Shown here: positions 57,306 to 64,000 of the stretch, piece by piece | How the letters are laid out: the number at the start of each line of letters is the position of its first letter | How positions within the stretch are numbered: position 1 is the first letter of the stretch | NCBI GenBank assembly: GCA_039812375.1 | Contig: JBDIAO010000004.1 | Coordinates: 1 to 64,000 of the forward strand | Direction: 5' to 3' | Length of the DNA: 64,000 nt | Source of the DNA: JAGOME01 sp039812375 | GTDB lineage: Bacteria; Actinomycetota; Actinomycetes; Actinomycetales; Dermatophilaceae | Notes under the pieces: generated by a model | The model's database searches: none | The model's input: the letters and a program-made list of their open reading frames with translations, nothing else | What the model was told of the DNA's origin: nothing | Position numbers and translations under genes: made by a program

Positions 57306-58145
57306 ATGAGCACTCGTGAGGATTACCCTGCTGGCGTTCCCTGCTGGGCGGACAGTGGTCAACCTGACCCTGTCGCGGCTGCCGACTTCTATTCGAGCCT
57401 GTTCGGGTGGCAGTGCCACGACGAGATGCCGCCGGGCACGCAGGGACACTACTTCATGGCCCGGATCGGCGGGCGGGACGCGGTGGCACTGTCGTCGATC
57501 CCGCCGGGTGGACCGGCCCAAGCGGCCTGGAACACCTACATCCGGGTGGACTCTGCCGACGAGACGGCACAGCGCGTCAGCGACGCGGGCGGCACGGTCC
57601 TATCCGAGCCGTTCGACGTGTTCGACTCGGGCAGGATGGGGGTCTTCGCCGACCTGCAGGGTGCGGTCTTCTCGGTGTGGCAGGCCGGTCGGCACCGCGG
57701 GTCGGTGGCGGTGAATGAACACGGGGCGGTGAACTTCAACGATCTCTACACCGACGACCTGGTCAGCGCGGCGGCCTTCTACGGTGCCGTGTTTGGGTGG
57801 TCGACCCTGGACATGGGGGACGGGTCGCCCTACTGGTGCCTGCCCGGATATGGCGACCACCTCGAGGAGCTCAGCCCCGGGGTGCGGCAGGGAATGAGGG
57901 AGATGGGGGTCGACGAACGCTTCCTCGACGTCGTCGCACGGACTCTGCCGTATGCCGCGGGCCCGGCCCGTTGGGGCGTCACCTTCGGCGTCAACGACGC
58001 CGACGCCATTGCAGCCCGAACGGTCGAGCTCGGTGGGACGGTCGTCTCGGCTCCTCAGGACGCTCCGTGGGTGCGGCACACGCTGCTCGCCGACCCGGCC
58101 GGGGCGCTGTTCACCGCGAGCCAGTTCGTCCCGGAGAACCGGTAG
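57306..58145 (+). CDS. Two-domain VOC-family protein (glyoxalase/bleomycin-resistance fold)
   Basis: A 279-aa protein with two VOC repeats (PVAAADFYSSLFGWQ, LVSAAAFYGAVFGWS), each ending with a Glu or Asp-containing strand (GVFADLQGAVFSVWQ, HTLLADPAGALFTASQF). Typical of actinobacterial hydroxylases or antibiotic-binding members; no substrate can be named. Confidence 0.85.
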   Translation: MSTREDYPAGVPCWADSGQPDPVAAADFYSSLFGWQCHDEMPPGTQGHYFMARIGGRDAVALSSIPPGGPAQAAWNTYIRVDSADETAQRVSDAGGTVLSEPFDVFDSGRMGVFADLQGAVFSVWQAGRHRGSVAVNEHGAVNFNDLYTDDLVSAAAFYGAVFGWSTLDMGDGSPYWCLPGYGDHLEELSPGVRQGMREMGVDERFLDVVARTLPYAAGPARWGVTFGVNDADAIAARTVELGGTVVSAPQDAPWVRHTLLADPAGALFTASQFVPENR

Positions 58146-58208
58146 TCGCGAGAACCAGTGGCTGACAAGCCGATACGGCGCCAGCAGCGGCGGGCCAGCC
58201 TGCTGCAT

Positions 58209-58283
58209 TGGTGCCCCCGGCAGGATTCGAACCTGCGCTCCCGCCTCCGGAGGGCGGTGCTCTATCCCCTGAGCTACGGGGGC
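58209..58283 (-). tRNA. tRNA-Arg (CCG)
   Basis: A 75-nt cloverleaf with encoded CCA. Acceptor GCCCCCG/CGGGGGC, D-arm GCTC...GAGC, anticodon stem CCGCC/GGCGG around CTCCGGA (anticodon CCG, reads CGG), T-arm GCAGG-TTCGAAT-CCTGC. Divergent from argS, whose product charges it. Confidence 0.97.
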
Positions 58284-58412
58284 CAGGTCGGCCGTGCGAC
58301 CGAACATGACTGCCGAGGCAGGCTAGCAGGACATCGGCGGCGCCGTGGAATCGGTCCGAGGCGGTCCCGGCTCACGCCCTGGGCTCCGGCGGGGTCCGGG
58401 GTCGGCCGACCG

Positions 58413-58418
58413 TAGACT
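58413..58418 (+). promoter_or_regulatory. -10 box of argS
   Basis: TAGACT 6 nt before the GTG at 58425, no ribosome-binding site. Leaderless. Confidence 0.45.
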
Positions 58419-58424
58419 TCCCCA

Positions 58425-60068
58425 GTGACCCCCGACGAACTCTCCCAGGCGATCCGAGCCGCCCTGACTGCTGCAGTGGCCGACGGTGCCCTCGTCGTGG
58501 ATGTCCCGCAGGAGGTCCGCGTCGAGCGGCCCAGGAACCGAGAGCACGGGGATTGGGCGGCTAACCTCGCCCTCCAACTCGCCAAAGCAGCCGGCATGCC
58601 TCCACGGGCGCTCGCCGAGATCCTCGCGGACCGGCTGCGCACCGTCGCCGGGATCGCGGCGGTCGACGTGGCCGGCCCGGGTTTCCTCAACCTCACCCTT
58701 GATGCGGCCAGCGCCGGCGAGCTGGCCCGCACGATCGTCGAGACCGGTGCGGCATACGGCACCGGCGACAGCAACGCAGGTCGGGTGGTCAACCTCGAAT
58801 ACATCTCGGCCAACCCGACCGGCCCGCTGCACATCGGGCACACCCGGTGGGCCGCTCTGGGCGATGCCATGGTCCGGTTGCTGCGAGCCACCGGGGCGCA
58901 GGTCACCGCCGAGTACTACATCAACGACTCCGGCGCCCAGATGGACAAGTTCGGCGCCTCTATCCTGGCCAAGCTGACCGGTTCCCCGGTTCCTGAGGGG
59001 GGCTACGACGGTGCGCACGTGGTCGCACTCGCCGAGGAGGTTGTCGCCGTTCGTCCGGACATTCTCGAGCTCCCGCGCTCCGAGGCGCTCGCCCTGGCTC
59101 GGGACCTGGGGTATGCCGCCCAGCTCGCGGCGATCCGGGCGACCCTGACCGCGTTCCACGTCGAGATGGACGTTTGGTTCTCCGAGAACGCCCTGCACGC
59201 CCGGGGGGCGGTTGAGCAGGCGGTCACCCGGTTGCGCGCCCAGGGCCACGTTGACGACCGGGGCGGGGCAATCTGGTTGCGCACCACCGACTTCGGCGAC
59301 GACAAGGACCGGGTCCTGATCCGGGCCAACGGGGTGCCGACGTATTTCGCCGCCGATGCTGCCTACTACCTGTCGAAGAAGGACCGCGGGTTCGACGAGA
59401 AGATCTATCTCCTCGGTGCCGACCACCACGGCTACATCGGCAGGCTCAAGGCGATTGCCGCCTGCGCCGGCGACGACCCCGAGCACAACATCGAGGTCAA
59501 GATCGGCCAGTTGGTCAATATCGCCGGTGAGCGGATGGGCAAGCGGCGCGGCAACGCCCTCTACATGGATGAGCTCATCGAGTGGCTCGGGGTCGATGCC
59601 TTGCGCTACTCCCTGGCCCGCTACCCGGCAGACTCCCCACTGTCGCTGGACGGGGAGGAGCTGCGCCGGCAGACCAACGACAACCCGGTCTTCTATGTCC
59701 AGTACGCGCACGCACGCACCATCGGGGTTGCCCGGCTCGCCGCGGAGGATGGTGTGCGCCGCGAGGACGGCTTCGACCCCGCGCTGCTCGCCGACGCACA
59801 CGAAGCCGCTCTGCTTGCGCTCCTGGCCGATTTTCCCCGGGTCGTCGCCCAGGCAGCTCAACTCCTCGAGCCCCACCGGGTGGCCCGCTATCTCGAGGAC
59901 CTCGCCGGGTGTTTCCACAAGTGGTACGACACCTGCCGGGTTCGTCCGTATGCCGACGAGGAGGTCACCGACCTGCACCGAAGTCGGCTGTGGCTCAACG
60001 ACGCGACGAGACAGGTTCTGGCCGCAGGCTTGGACCTGCTCGGGGTGTCCGCGCCGGAACGGATGTGA
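58425..60068 (+). CDS. argS: Arginyl-tRNA synthetase
   Basis: A 547-aa class I synthetase, GTG start. N-terminal Add-1 domain, HIGH as GPLHIGHTRW (near 137), KMSKS-like ERMGKRRGN (near 370), and the C-terminal DALR anticodon-binding helices with VRPYADEEV. The gene starts the arg-lys-thr cluster. It is adjacent to tRNA-Arg(CCG) on the other strand. Confidence 0.95.
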   Translation: MTPDELSQAIRAALTAAVADGALVVDVPQEVRVERPRNREHGDWAANLALQLAKAAGMPPRALAEILADRLRTVAGIAAVDVAGPGFLNLTLDAASAGELARTIVETGAAYGTGDSNAGRVVNLEYISANPTGPLHIGHTRWAALGDAMVRLLRATGAQVTAEYYINDSGAQMDKFGASILAKLTGSPVPEGGYDGAHVVALAEEVVAVRPDILELPRSEALALARDLGYAAQLAAIRATLTAFHVEMDVWFSENALHARGAVEQAVTRLRAQGHVDDRGGAIWLRTTDFGDDKDRVLIRANGVPTYFAADAAYYLSKKDRGFDEKIYLLGADHHGYIGRLKAIAACAGDDPEHNIEVKIGQLVNIAGERMGKRRGNALYMDELIEWLGVDALRYSLARYPADSPLSLDGEELRRQTNDNPVFYVQYAHARTIGVARLAAEDGVRREDGFDPALLADAHEAALLALLADFPRVVAQAAQLLEPHRVARYLEDLAGCFHKWYDTCRVRPYADEEVTDLHRSRLWLNDATRQVLAAGLDLLGVSAPERM

Positions 60069-60113
60069 GCGCGTGCCGAACTGGGTCTCACCTGATGACG
60101 AGGGCGGTGTGCC

Positions 60114-61556
60114 GTGAGGGCGCATGAGGCCGGCGCGCTGCACGCCGAAGGCTACGGCGGCCCCCCGATCTATCTGCCGTTTCCGCAGGACGTCATGGCG
60201 CTGCTGGCCCCGCTGTGGCCGCAGTCGGTCCGCCGCCGCCTGGACGGAGCCCTCGAGGTGGCCGGCGTCGACGTTCGTGACGTGGCCCGCGAACACGGCA
60301 CCGCGGCATACATCCTCGACGAGGACGACTTCCGGAGCCGGGCCCGGGCCTTCCGGGACGACTTCGCGAGGCACTTCGACGCGCTCGGCGGGCGCGCCGA
60401 CGTCTACTACGCCGGCAAGGCGTTCCTGTGCAGCGCGGTCGCTCGCTGGGTCATGCAGGAGGGGCTGTGCCTGGATGTGTGCACCGGCGGCGAGCTCGCT
60501 GTCGCGCAGCGGGTCGGCTTCCCCGGTGAGCGGATCGGTCTGCACGGCAACAACAAGAGCCGCGCCGAGTTGACTCAGGCGTTGAGCTACGGGCTCGGGC
60601 GCATCGTGGTGGACTCATTCACGGAGATCGACCGGATCATCGACATCGCCACCGAGCTCGGGGTCCGCGCGCCGGTCATGCTCCGGGTCACCGTCGGGGT
60701 CGAGGCGCACACCCACGAGTTCATCGCCACCGGGCACGAGGACCAGAAGTTCGGGTTTGCCCTGGCCACCGGTGAGGCCTTCGAGGCCGCCCGCCGAGTC
60801 CTCGCCGCCCCGGCGGTGCTCGACCTGCGCGGTCTGCACAGTCACATCGGCAGCCAGATCTTCGACACCGGAGGCTTCGAGCTGTCCGCCCGCCGGCTCA
60901 TCCAGCTGCACGCCGACATTGCCAGGGAACTGGGCCATGACTGCCCGGAGATCGACTTCGGCGGCGGTTTCGGCATCGCCTACACCTCTCAGCACACGCC
61001 CCTGACCCCGGGTGTTCTCGGCGAACATCTGGCCGACATCGTCGCCCGGGAGTTCAAGGCCATCGGCGACGGTGACCTCAGCGTGCTCCCGCACGTCTCG
61101 ATCGAACCGGGGCGGGCGATCGCCGGTCCGAGCACCTTCACCCTCTACGAGGTCGGCACAGTCAAGGTGGTCGACCTCGGCGACGGGCACACCCGCACTT
61201 ACGTCTCCGTGGACGGAGGGATGAGCGACAACATCCGCCCGGCGCTGTATGAAGCGGACTACTCGTGCACCCTGGCCAACCGGTCCTCCGATGCCCCGCC
61301 GGTTCTCGCCCGGGTCGTCGGCAGGCACTGCGAGACTGGCGACATCGTCGTCCTCGACGAGTGGCTACCCGCTGACACCACCGCCGGGGACCTGATCGCG
61401 GTGCCCGGGACCGGGGCCTACTGCCGAAGCCTGTCGAGTCAGTACAACCACACCCCCCGCCCACCGGTGCTCGCCGTGCGCGACGGGGTGGCCCGGGTCG
61501 TCGTCCGCCGTGAGACGATCGAGGATCTGCTCGCCCTCGACGTCCTCGACGAGTGA
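60114..61556 (+). CDS. lysA: Diaminopimelate decarboxylase
   Basis: A 480-aa fold-type III PLP enzyme that turns meso-DAP into lysine. PLP Lys in DVYYAGKAFLC (near 102), HSHIGSQIFD (phosphate), DFGGGFGIAYT, SIEPGRAIAGP and GRHCETGDIVVL (second subunit Cys). Start GTG, 46 bp after argS; the ribosome-binding site is weak (GGGCGG). Confidence 0.94.
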   Translation: MRAHEAGALHAEGYGGPPIYLPFPQDVMALLAPLWPQSVRRRLDGALEVAGVDVRDVAREHGTAAYILDEDDFRSRARAFRDDFARHFDALGGRADVYYAGKAFLCSAVARWVMQEGLCLDVCTGGELAVAQRVGFPGERIGLHGNNKSRAELTQALSYGLGRIVVDSFTEIDRIIDIATELGVRAPVMLRVTVGVEAHTHEFIATGHEDQKFGFALATGEAFEAARRVLAAPAVLDLRGLHSHIGSQIFDTGGFELSARRLIQLHADIARELGHDCPEIDFGGGFGIAYTSQHTPLTPGVLGEHLADIVAREFKAIGDGDLSVLPHVSIEPGRAIAGPSTFTLYEVGTVKVVDLGDGHTRTYVSVDGGMSDNIRPALYEADYSCTLANRSSDAPPVLARVVGRHCETGDIVVLDEWLPADTTAGDLIAVPGTGAYCRSLSSQYNHTPRPPVLAVRDGVARVVVRRETIEDLLALDVLDE

Positions 61557-61626
61557 GCCCCGGGACGTTCAGACTTCATGTCCAGTCCAGTGAACGCCGA
61601 CCAGTAGACCCCGACGAGAAGGACCG

Positions 61627-62976
61627 GTGACACCTGTGGTGACTGCCCTGCACCAGGACCAGACCCCAGTGCGGGTGGCGATGCTCGGCTGCGGCGTCGT
61701 CGGCTCGGCCGTGGCCCGCCTCCTCGTCGAGAACGCTGCGGATCTCACCGCGCGGGTCGGTGCCCCGCTGGAGCTCGTCGGCATCGCCGTTCGCGAGCCG
61801 GGACGGCCCCGGACGGACGTGCCGGTTCCAGTGAGCCTGTTCACCGCCGACGCCGACCAGCTGGTCACCTGCGCTGACGTCGTCGTCGAGGTCATCGGCG
61901 GCATCGAGCCGGCCCGCGGCCTGATCCTGACGGCGATGGCGCACGGTGCCTCCGTGGTCACCGCCAACAAGGCACTCCTCGCGCAGGACGGACCGAAACT
62001 GTATGCGGCCGCCGCCCGGTCGCAGGTCGACCTGTACTACGAGGCGGCTGTCGCCGGGGCCATCCCGATCCTCGGCCCGATCCGGGAGTCGCTGGCGGGG
62101 GACCGGGTGCGTCGGGTCATGGGCATCGTCAACGGCACGACGAACTACGTTCTCGACCGGATGGACAGTACCGGCGCTGCCTTCGCCGACGCGCTCGCCC
62201 AGGCCCAGGCGCTCGGTTACGCCGAAGCGGACCCGACGGCGGACGTGGAAGGTTTCGATGCCGCTGCGAAGGCCGCGATCCTCGCCTCGCTGGCCTTTCA
62301 CACCCGGGTCGCCGGGATCGACGTGCATCGGGAGGGGATCACTGGGGTGAGCGCCGCGGATGTGCGCGCCGCCAAGGAGATGGACTGTGTCATCAAGCTG
62401 CTCGCTATCTGTGAACGGGTGCCACGCCCCACCGGCGATGCGGTCAGCGTCCGGGTCCACCCGGCGATGATCCCCAGGGCGCACCCCCTGGCCGCGGTAC
62501 GCGAGGCCTACAACGCCGTCTTCGTCGAGTCCGAGGCGGCCGGCGAGCTCATGTTCTACGGCAAGGGTGCCGGTGGGGACCCGACGGCCTCGGCTGTCCT
62601 CGGCGACCTTGTCGCGGTGGCCCGGCACAAGGTGGGCGGCGCGCACGGGCCGGGGGAGTCGGCATACGCCGACTTGCCTGTCCTGCCCATGGGTGAGGCC
62701 CTGACCCGCTACTACATCAGCCTCGACGTCGTCGACCGGCCCGGAGTGCTCGCCCAGGTCGCCGCGACCTTCGCCGAGCACGACGTGTCCATCGAGACCG
62801 TCCACCAGCGCCTCCTCGAGAGGGAGGAGGACTCCGCGGGCCAGGGCGTCGGTGCCAACCTCGTGGTGACCACCCACACCGCAACCGACGCCGCACTCGC
62901 GGCGACCGTCGCCACCCTGGGGCGCCTGCCGAGCGTGGCGCGGGTCCACTCCGTCCTGCGCGTGGAAGGAGACTGA
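61627..62976 (+). CDS. hom: Homoserine dehydrogenase
   Basis: A 449-aa protein. NAD(P)-binding GCGVVGSAVA near 19-28, VVTANKALLAQ (Lys), VNGTTNYVLDRM, GYAEADPTADVEGFDAA (catalytic Lys follows) and a C-terminal ACT domain (YYISLDVVDRPGVLAQVA), the site for threonine feedback. GTG start with AAGGA 4 nt upstream; a second in-frame GTG lies at 61639. Confidence 0.94.
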   Translation: MTPVVTALHQDQTPVRVAMLGCGVVGSAVARLLVENAADLTARVGAPLELVGIAVREPGRPRTDVPVPVSLFTADADQLVTCADVVVEVIGGIEPARGLILTAMAHGASVVTANKALLAQDGPKLYAAAARSQVDLYYEAAVAGAIPILGPIRESLAGDRVRRVMGIVNGTTNYVLDRMDSTGAAFADALAQAQALGYAEADPTADVEGFDAAAKAAILASLAFHTRVAGIDVHREGITGVSAADVRAAKEMDCVIKLLAICERVPRPTGDAVSVRVHPAMIPRAHPLAAVREAYNAVFVESEAAGELMFYGKGAGGDPTASAVLGDLVAVARHKVGGAHGPGESAYADLPVLPMGEALTRYYISLDVVDRPGVLAQVAATFAEHDVSIETVHQRLLEREEDSAGQGVGANLVVTTHTATDAALAATVATLGRLPSVARVHSVLRVEGD

Positions 62977-62981
62977 GCGTC

Positions 62982-64000
62982 ATGGCTGCACTTTGGCGCG
63001 GGGTCATTACCGAGTATGCCGACCGCCTCCCACTGCTCGCCGGCGCACCTGTGGTCACCCTCCTCGAGGGCGGCACTCCACTGGTCGACGCCGAGCACCT
63101 CTCAGAGCTCGTCGGCGCGCGCGTGCTGGTGAAGTTCGAAGGGCTCAACCCGACCGGGTCGTTCAAGGACCGGGGGATGACGACGGCCATCTCGGTAGCC
63201 AAGAAGCACGGTGCCCGCGCGGTCATCTGCGCGAGTACCGGGAACACTTCGGCGTCGGCTGCTGCCTATGCGACGAAAGCGGGGATGACGTGCGCGGTCC
63301 TGGTGCCGGACGGGAAGATCGCGATGGGGAAGCTGTCCCAGGCAATCGCCCACGGTGCGACGCTGCTCCAGGTCGACGGCAACTTCGACGATTGTCTGGT
63401 CCTGGCCCGCAAGCTTGCTGACGCCTATCCCGTCGAGCTCGTCAACTCGGTCAACCCCGCTCGGATCGAGGGGCAGAAGACCGCGGCGTTCGAGATCGTC
63501 GACGCGCTTGGGGACGCTCCGGACATCCATGTCCTGCCGGTCGGCAACGCGGGCAACATCACCGCCTATTGGAAGGGCTACCGGGAGTACGCCACACCGA
63601 CCCCAGGGCTTTCCGGTGGGCTGCTCGCGCCGGTCGCCACTCGGCTGCCACGGATGTTCGGCTTCCAGGCTGCCGGCGCCGCCCCGATCGTCCTGGGGCA
63701 CCCGGTCGACGAGCCGGAGACCATCGCTACGGCCATCCGGATCGGCAACCCCGCGTCCTGGCAGCAGGCCCAGGCGGCGCGGGAAGAGTCCGGTGGGCTC
63801 ATCGCCGCGGTCACCGACGAGGAGATCCTCGCTGCCCACCGGCTGCTGTCGTCTCGGGAGGGGATCTTCGTCGAGCCGGCCTCGGCAGCCTCCATCGCCG
63901 GCCTGCTCATGGCGGCTCGAGACGGTGAGATCCTCGCTGGCTCGACGGTCGTGTGCACGGTCACCGGCCACGGCCTGAAGGATCCGCAGTGGGCGCTGCG
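62982..64000 (+). CDS. thrC: Threonine synthase (partial, cut by window edge)
   Basis: At least 339 codons; the 3' end lies beyond the window. Fold-type II PLP enzyme making threonine from phosphohomoserine. PLP Lys62 in PTGSFKDRGMT, STGNTSASAAAY (PLP phosphate/substrate), GNAGNITAYWKGY and EPASAASIAGL. It follows hom by 5 bp with GGAAGGAG upstream. The unidentified right end of the operon would typically be thrB. Confidence 0.95.
   Translation, partial: MAALWRGVITEYADRLPLLAGAPVVTLLEGGTPLVDAEHLSELVGARVLVKFEGLNPTGSFKDRGMTTAISVAKKHGARAVICASTGNTSASAAAYATKAGMTCAVLVPDGKIAMGKLSQAIAHGATLLQVDGNFDDCLVLARKLADAYPVELVNSVNPARIEGQKTAAFEIVDALGDAPDIHVLPVGNAGNITAYWKGYREYATPTPGLSGGLLAPVATRLPRMFGFQAAGAAPIVLGHPVDEPETIATAIRIGNPASWQQAQAAREESGGLIAAVTDEEILAAHRLLSSREGIFVEPASAASIAGLLMAARDGEILAGSTVVCTVTGHGLKDPQWAL

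Noticed and set aside
58323..60545. 740-codon minus-strand open frame
   Set aside because: Antisense of argS and the start of lysA in high-GC DNA; no recognisable domain, and it would run through the tRNA-Arg neighbourhood.

Overview
This window is chromosomal DNA from a high-GC actinobacterium. Evidence: SigR/RsrA-type redox sigma system, nickel superoxide dismutase with its maturation protease, fused 2-oxoglutarate decarboxylase/dehydrogenase (Kgd), UvrD2, ribosomal peptide bL37, the PPA1309/UPF0182/YlbL neighbourhood, and an initiator tRNA without encoded CCA. Gene order and the very frequent 7-mer GGCATAC/GTATGCC suggest order Micrococcales, possibly Intrasporangiaceae/Dermatophilaceae. 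That placement is inference. No phage, transposase, IS, CRISPR or plasmid gene was seen.

Layout. 1-4.8 kb: AdnB-like helicase fragment and APH-type kinase (minus), facing nudC-uvrD2 and a Cys-pair miniprotein. 4.8-9.3 kb: minus-strand run of an AarF kinase, a ThiF/cyclodehydratase-like protein, DUF5679, a Nudix hydrolase and a zincin-like protein. 9.4-14.7 kb: moaE, YlbL-type PDZ/Lon-like protease, PPA1309 (minus) and UPF0182. 14.7-15.9 kb: tRNA-fMet with clear promoter and terminator, then a repeat-rich gene-poor stretch with a possible addiction-module remnant. 15.9-20.8 kb: secreted lytic transglycosylase, active/inactive M16 peptidase pair, hisN (minus). 21-27 kb: five-gene oligopeptide ABC transporter.

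27-30.8 kb: rsgA and aroA (minus), SRAP protein and an alpha/beta hydrolase (plus). 30.9-34.6 kb: very large secreted CotH-kinase protein with three recombined discoidin-like repeats. 34.9-36.7 kb: DsbB-like/propeller fusion with a 55-aa membrane protein, divergent from sigR-rsrA (36.9-37.9 kb). 38.0-40.9 kb: bL37 (minus), then a 51-aa secreted peptide ending in WGWGG followed by two overlapping membrane HD-domain genes. This last set is the best candidate here for an undescribed system. 41-45.5 kb: manA, sodN/sodX (minus), malic enzyme, quinone oxidoreductase. 45.6-50.4 kb: SGNH hydrolase, DUF6104 and kgd (minus). 50.5-57.1 kb: ABC-2 transporter (minus), two CNNM/CorC-type proteins (plus), class V aminotransferase (plus), TauE/SafE permease (minus). 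57.3-64 kb: VOC protein, tRNA-Arg(CCG) (minus), argS, lysA, hom and thrC (cut by the window edge), a cluster for aspartate-family amino acids.

Genome-level habits. Coding is dense, with many ATGA/GTGA overlaps. Many genes carry a TAnnnT box 6-9 nt before the start codon and no Shine-Dalgarno, which suggests leaderless transcripts. Short tandem duplications of 9-27 bp sit at many gene boundaries, several of them duplicating start-codon regions.
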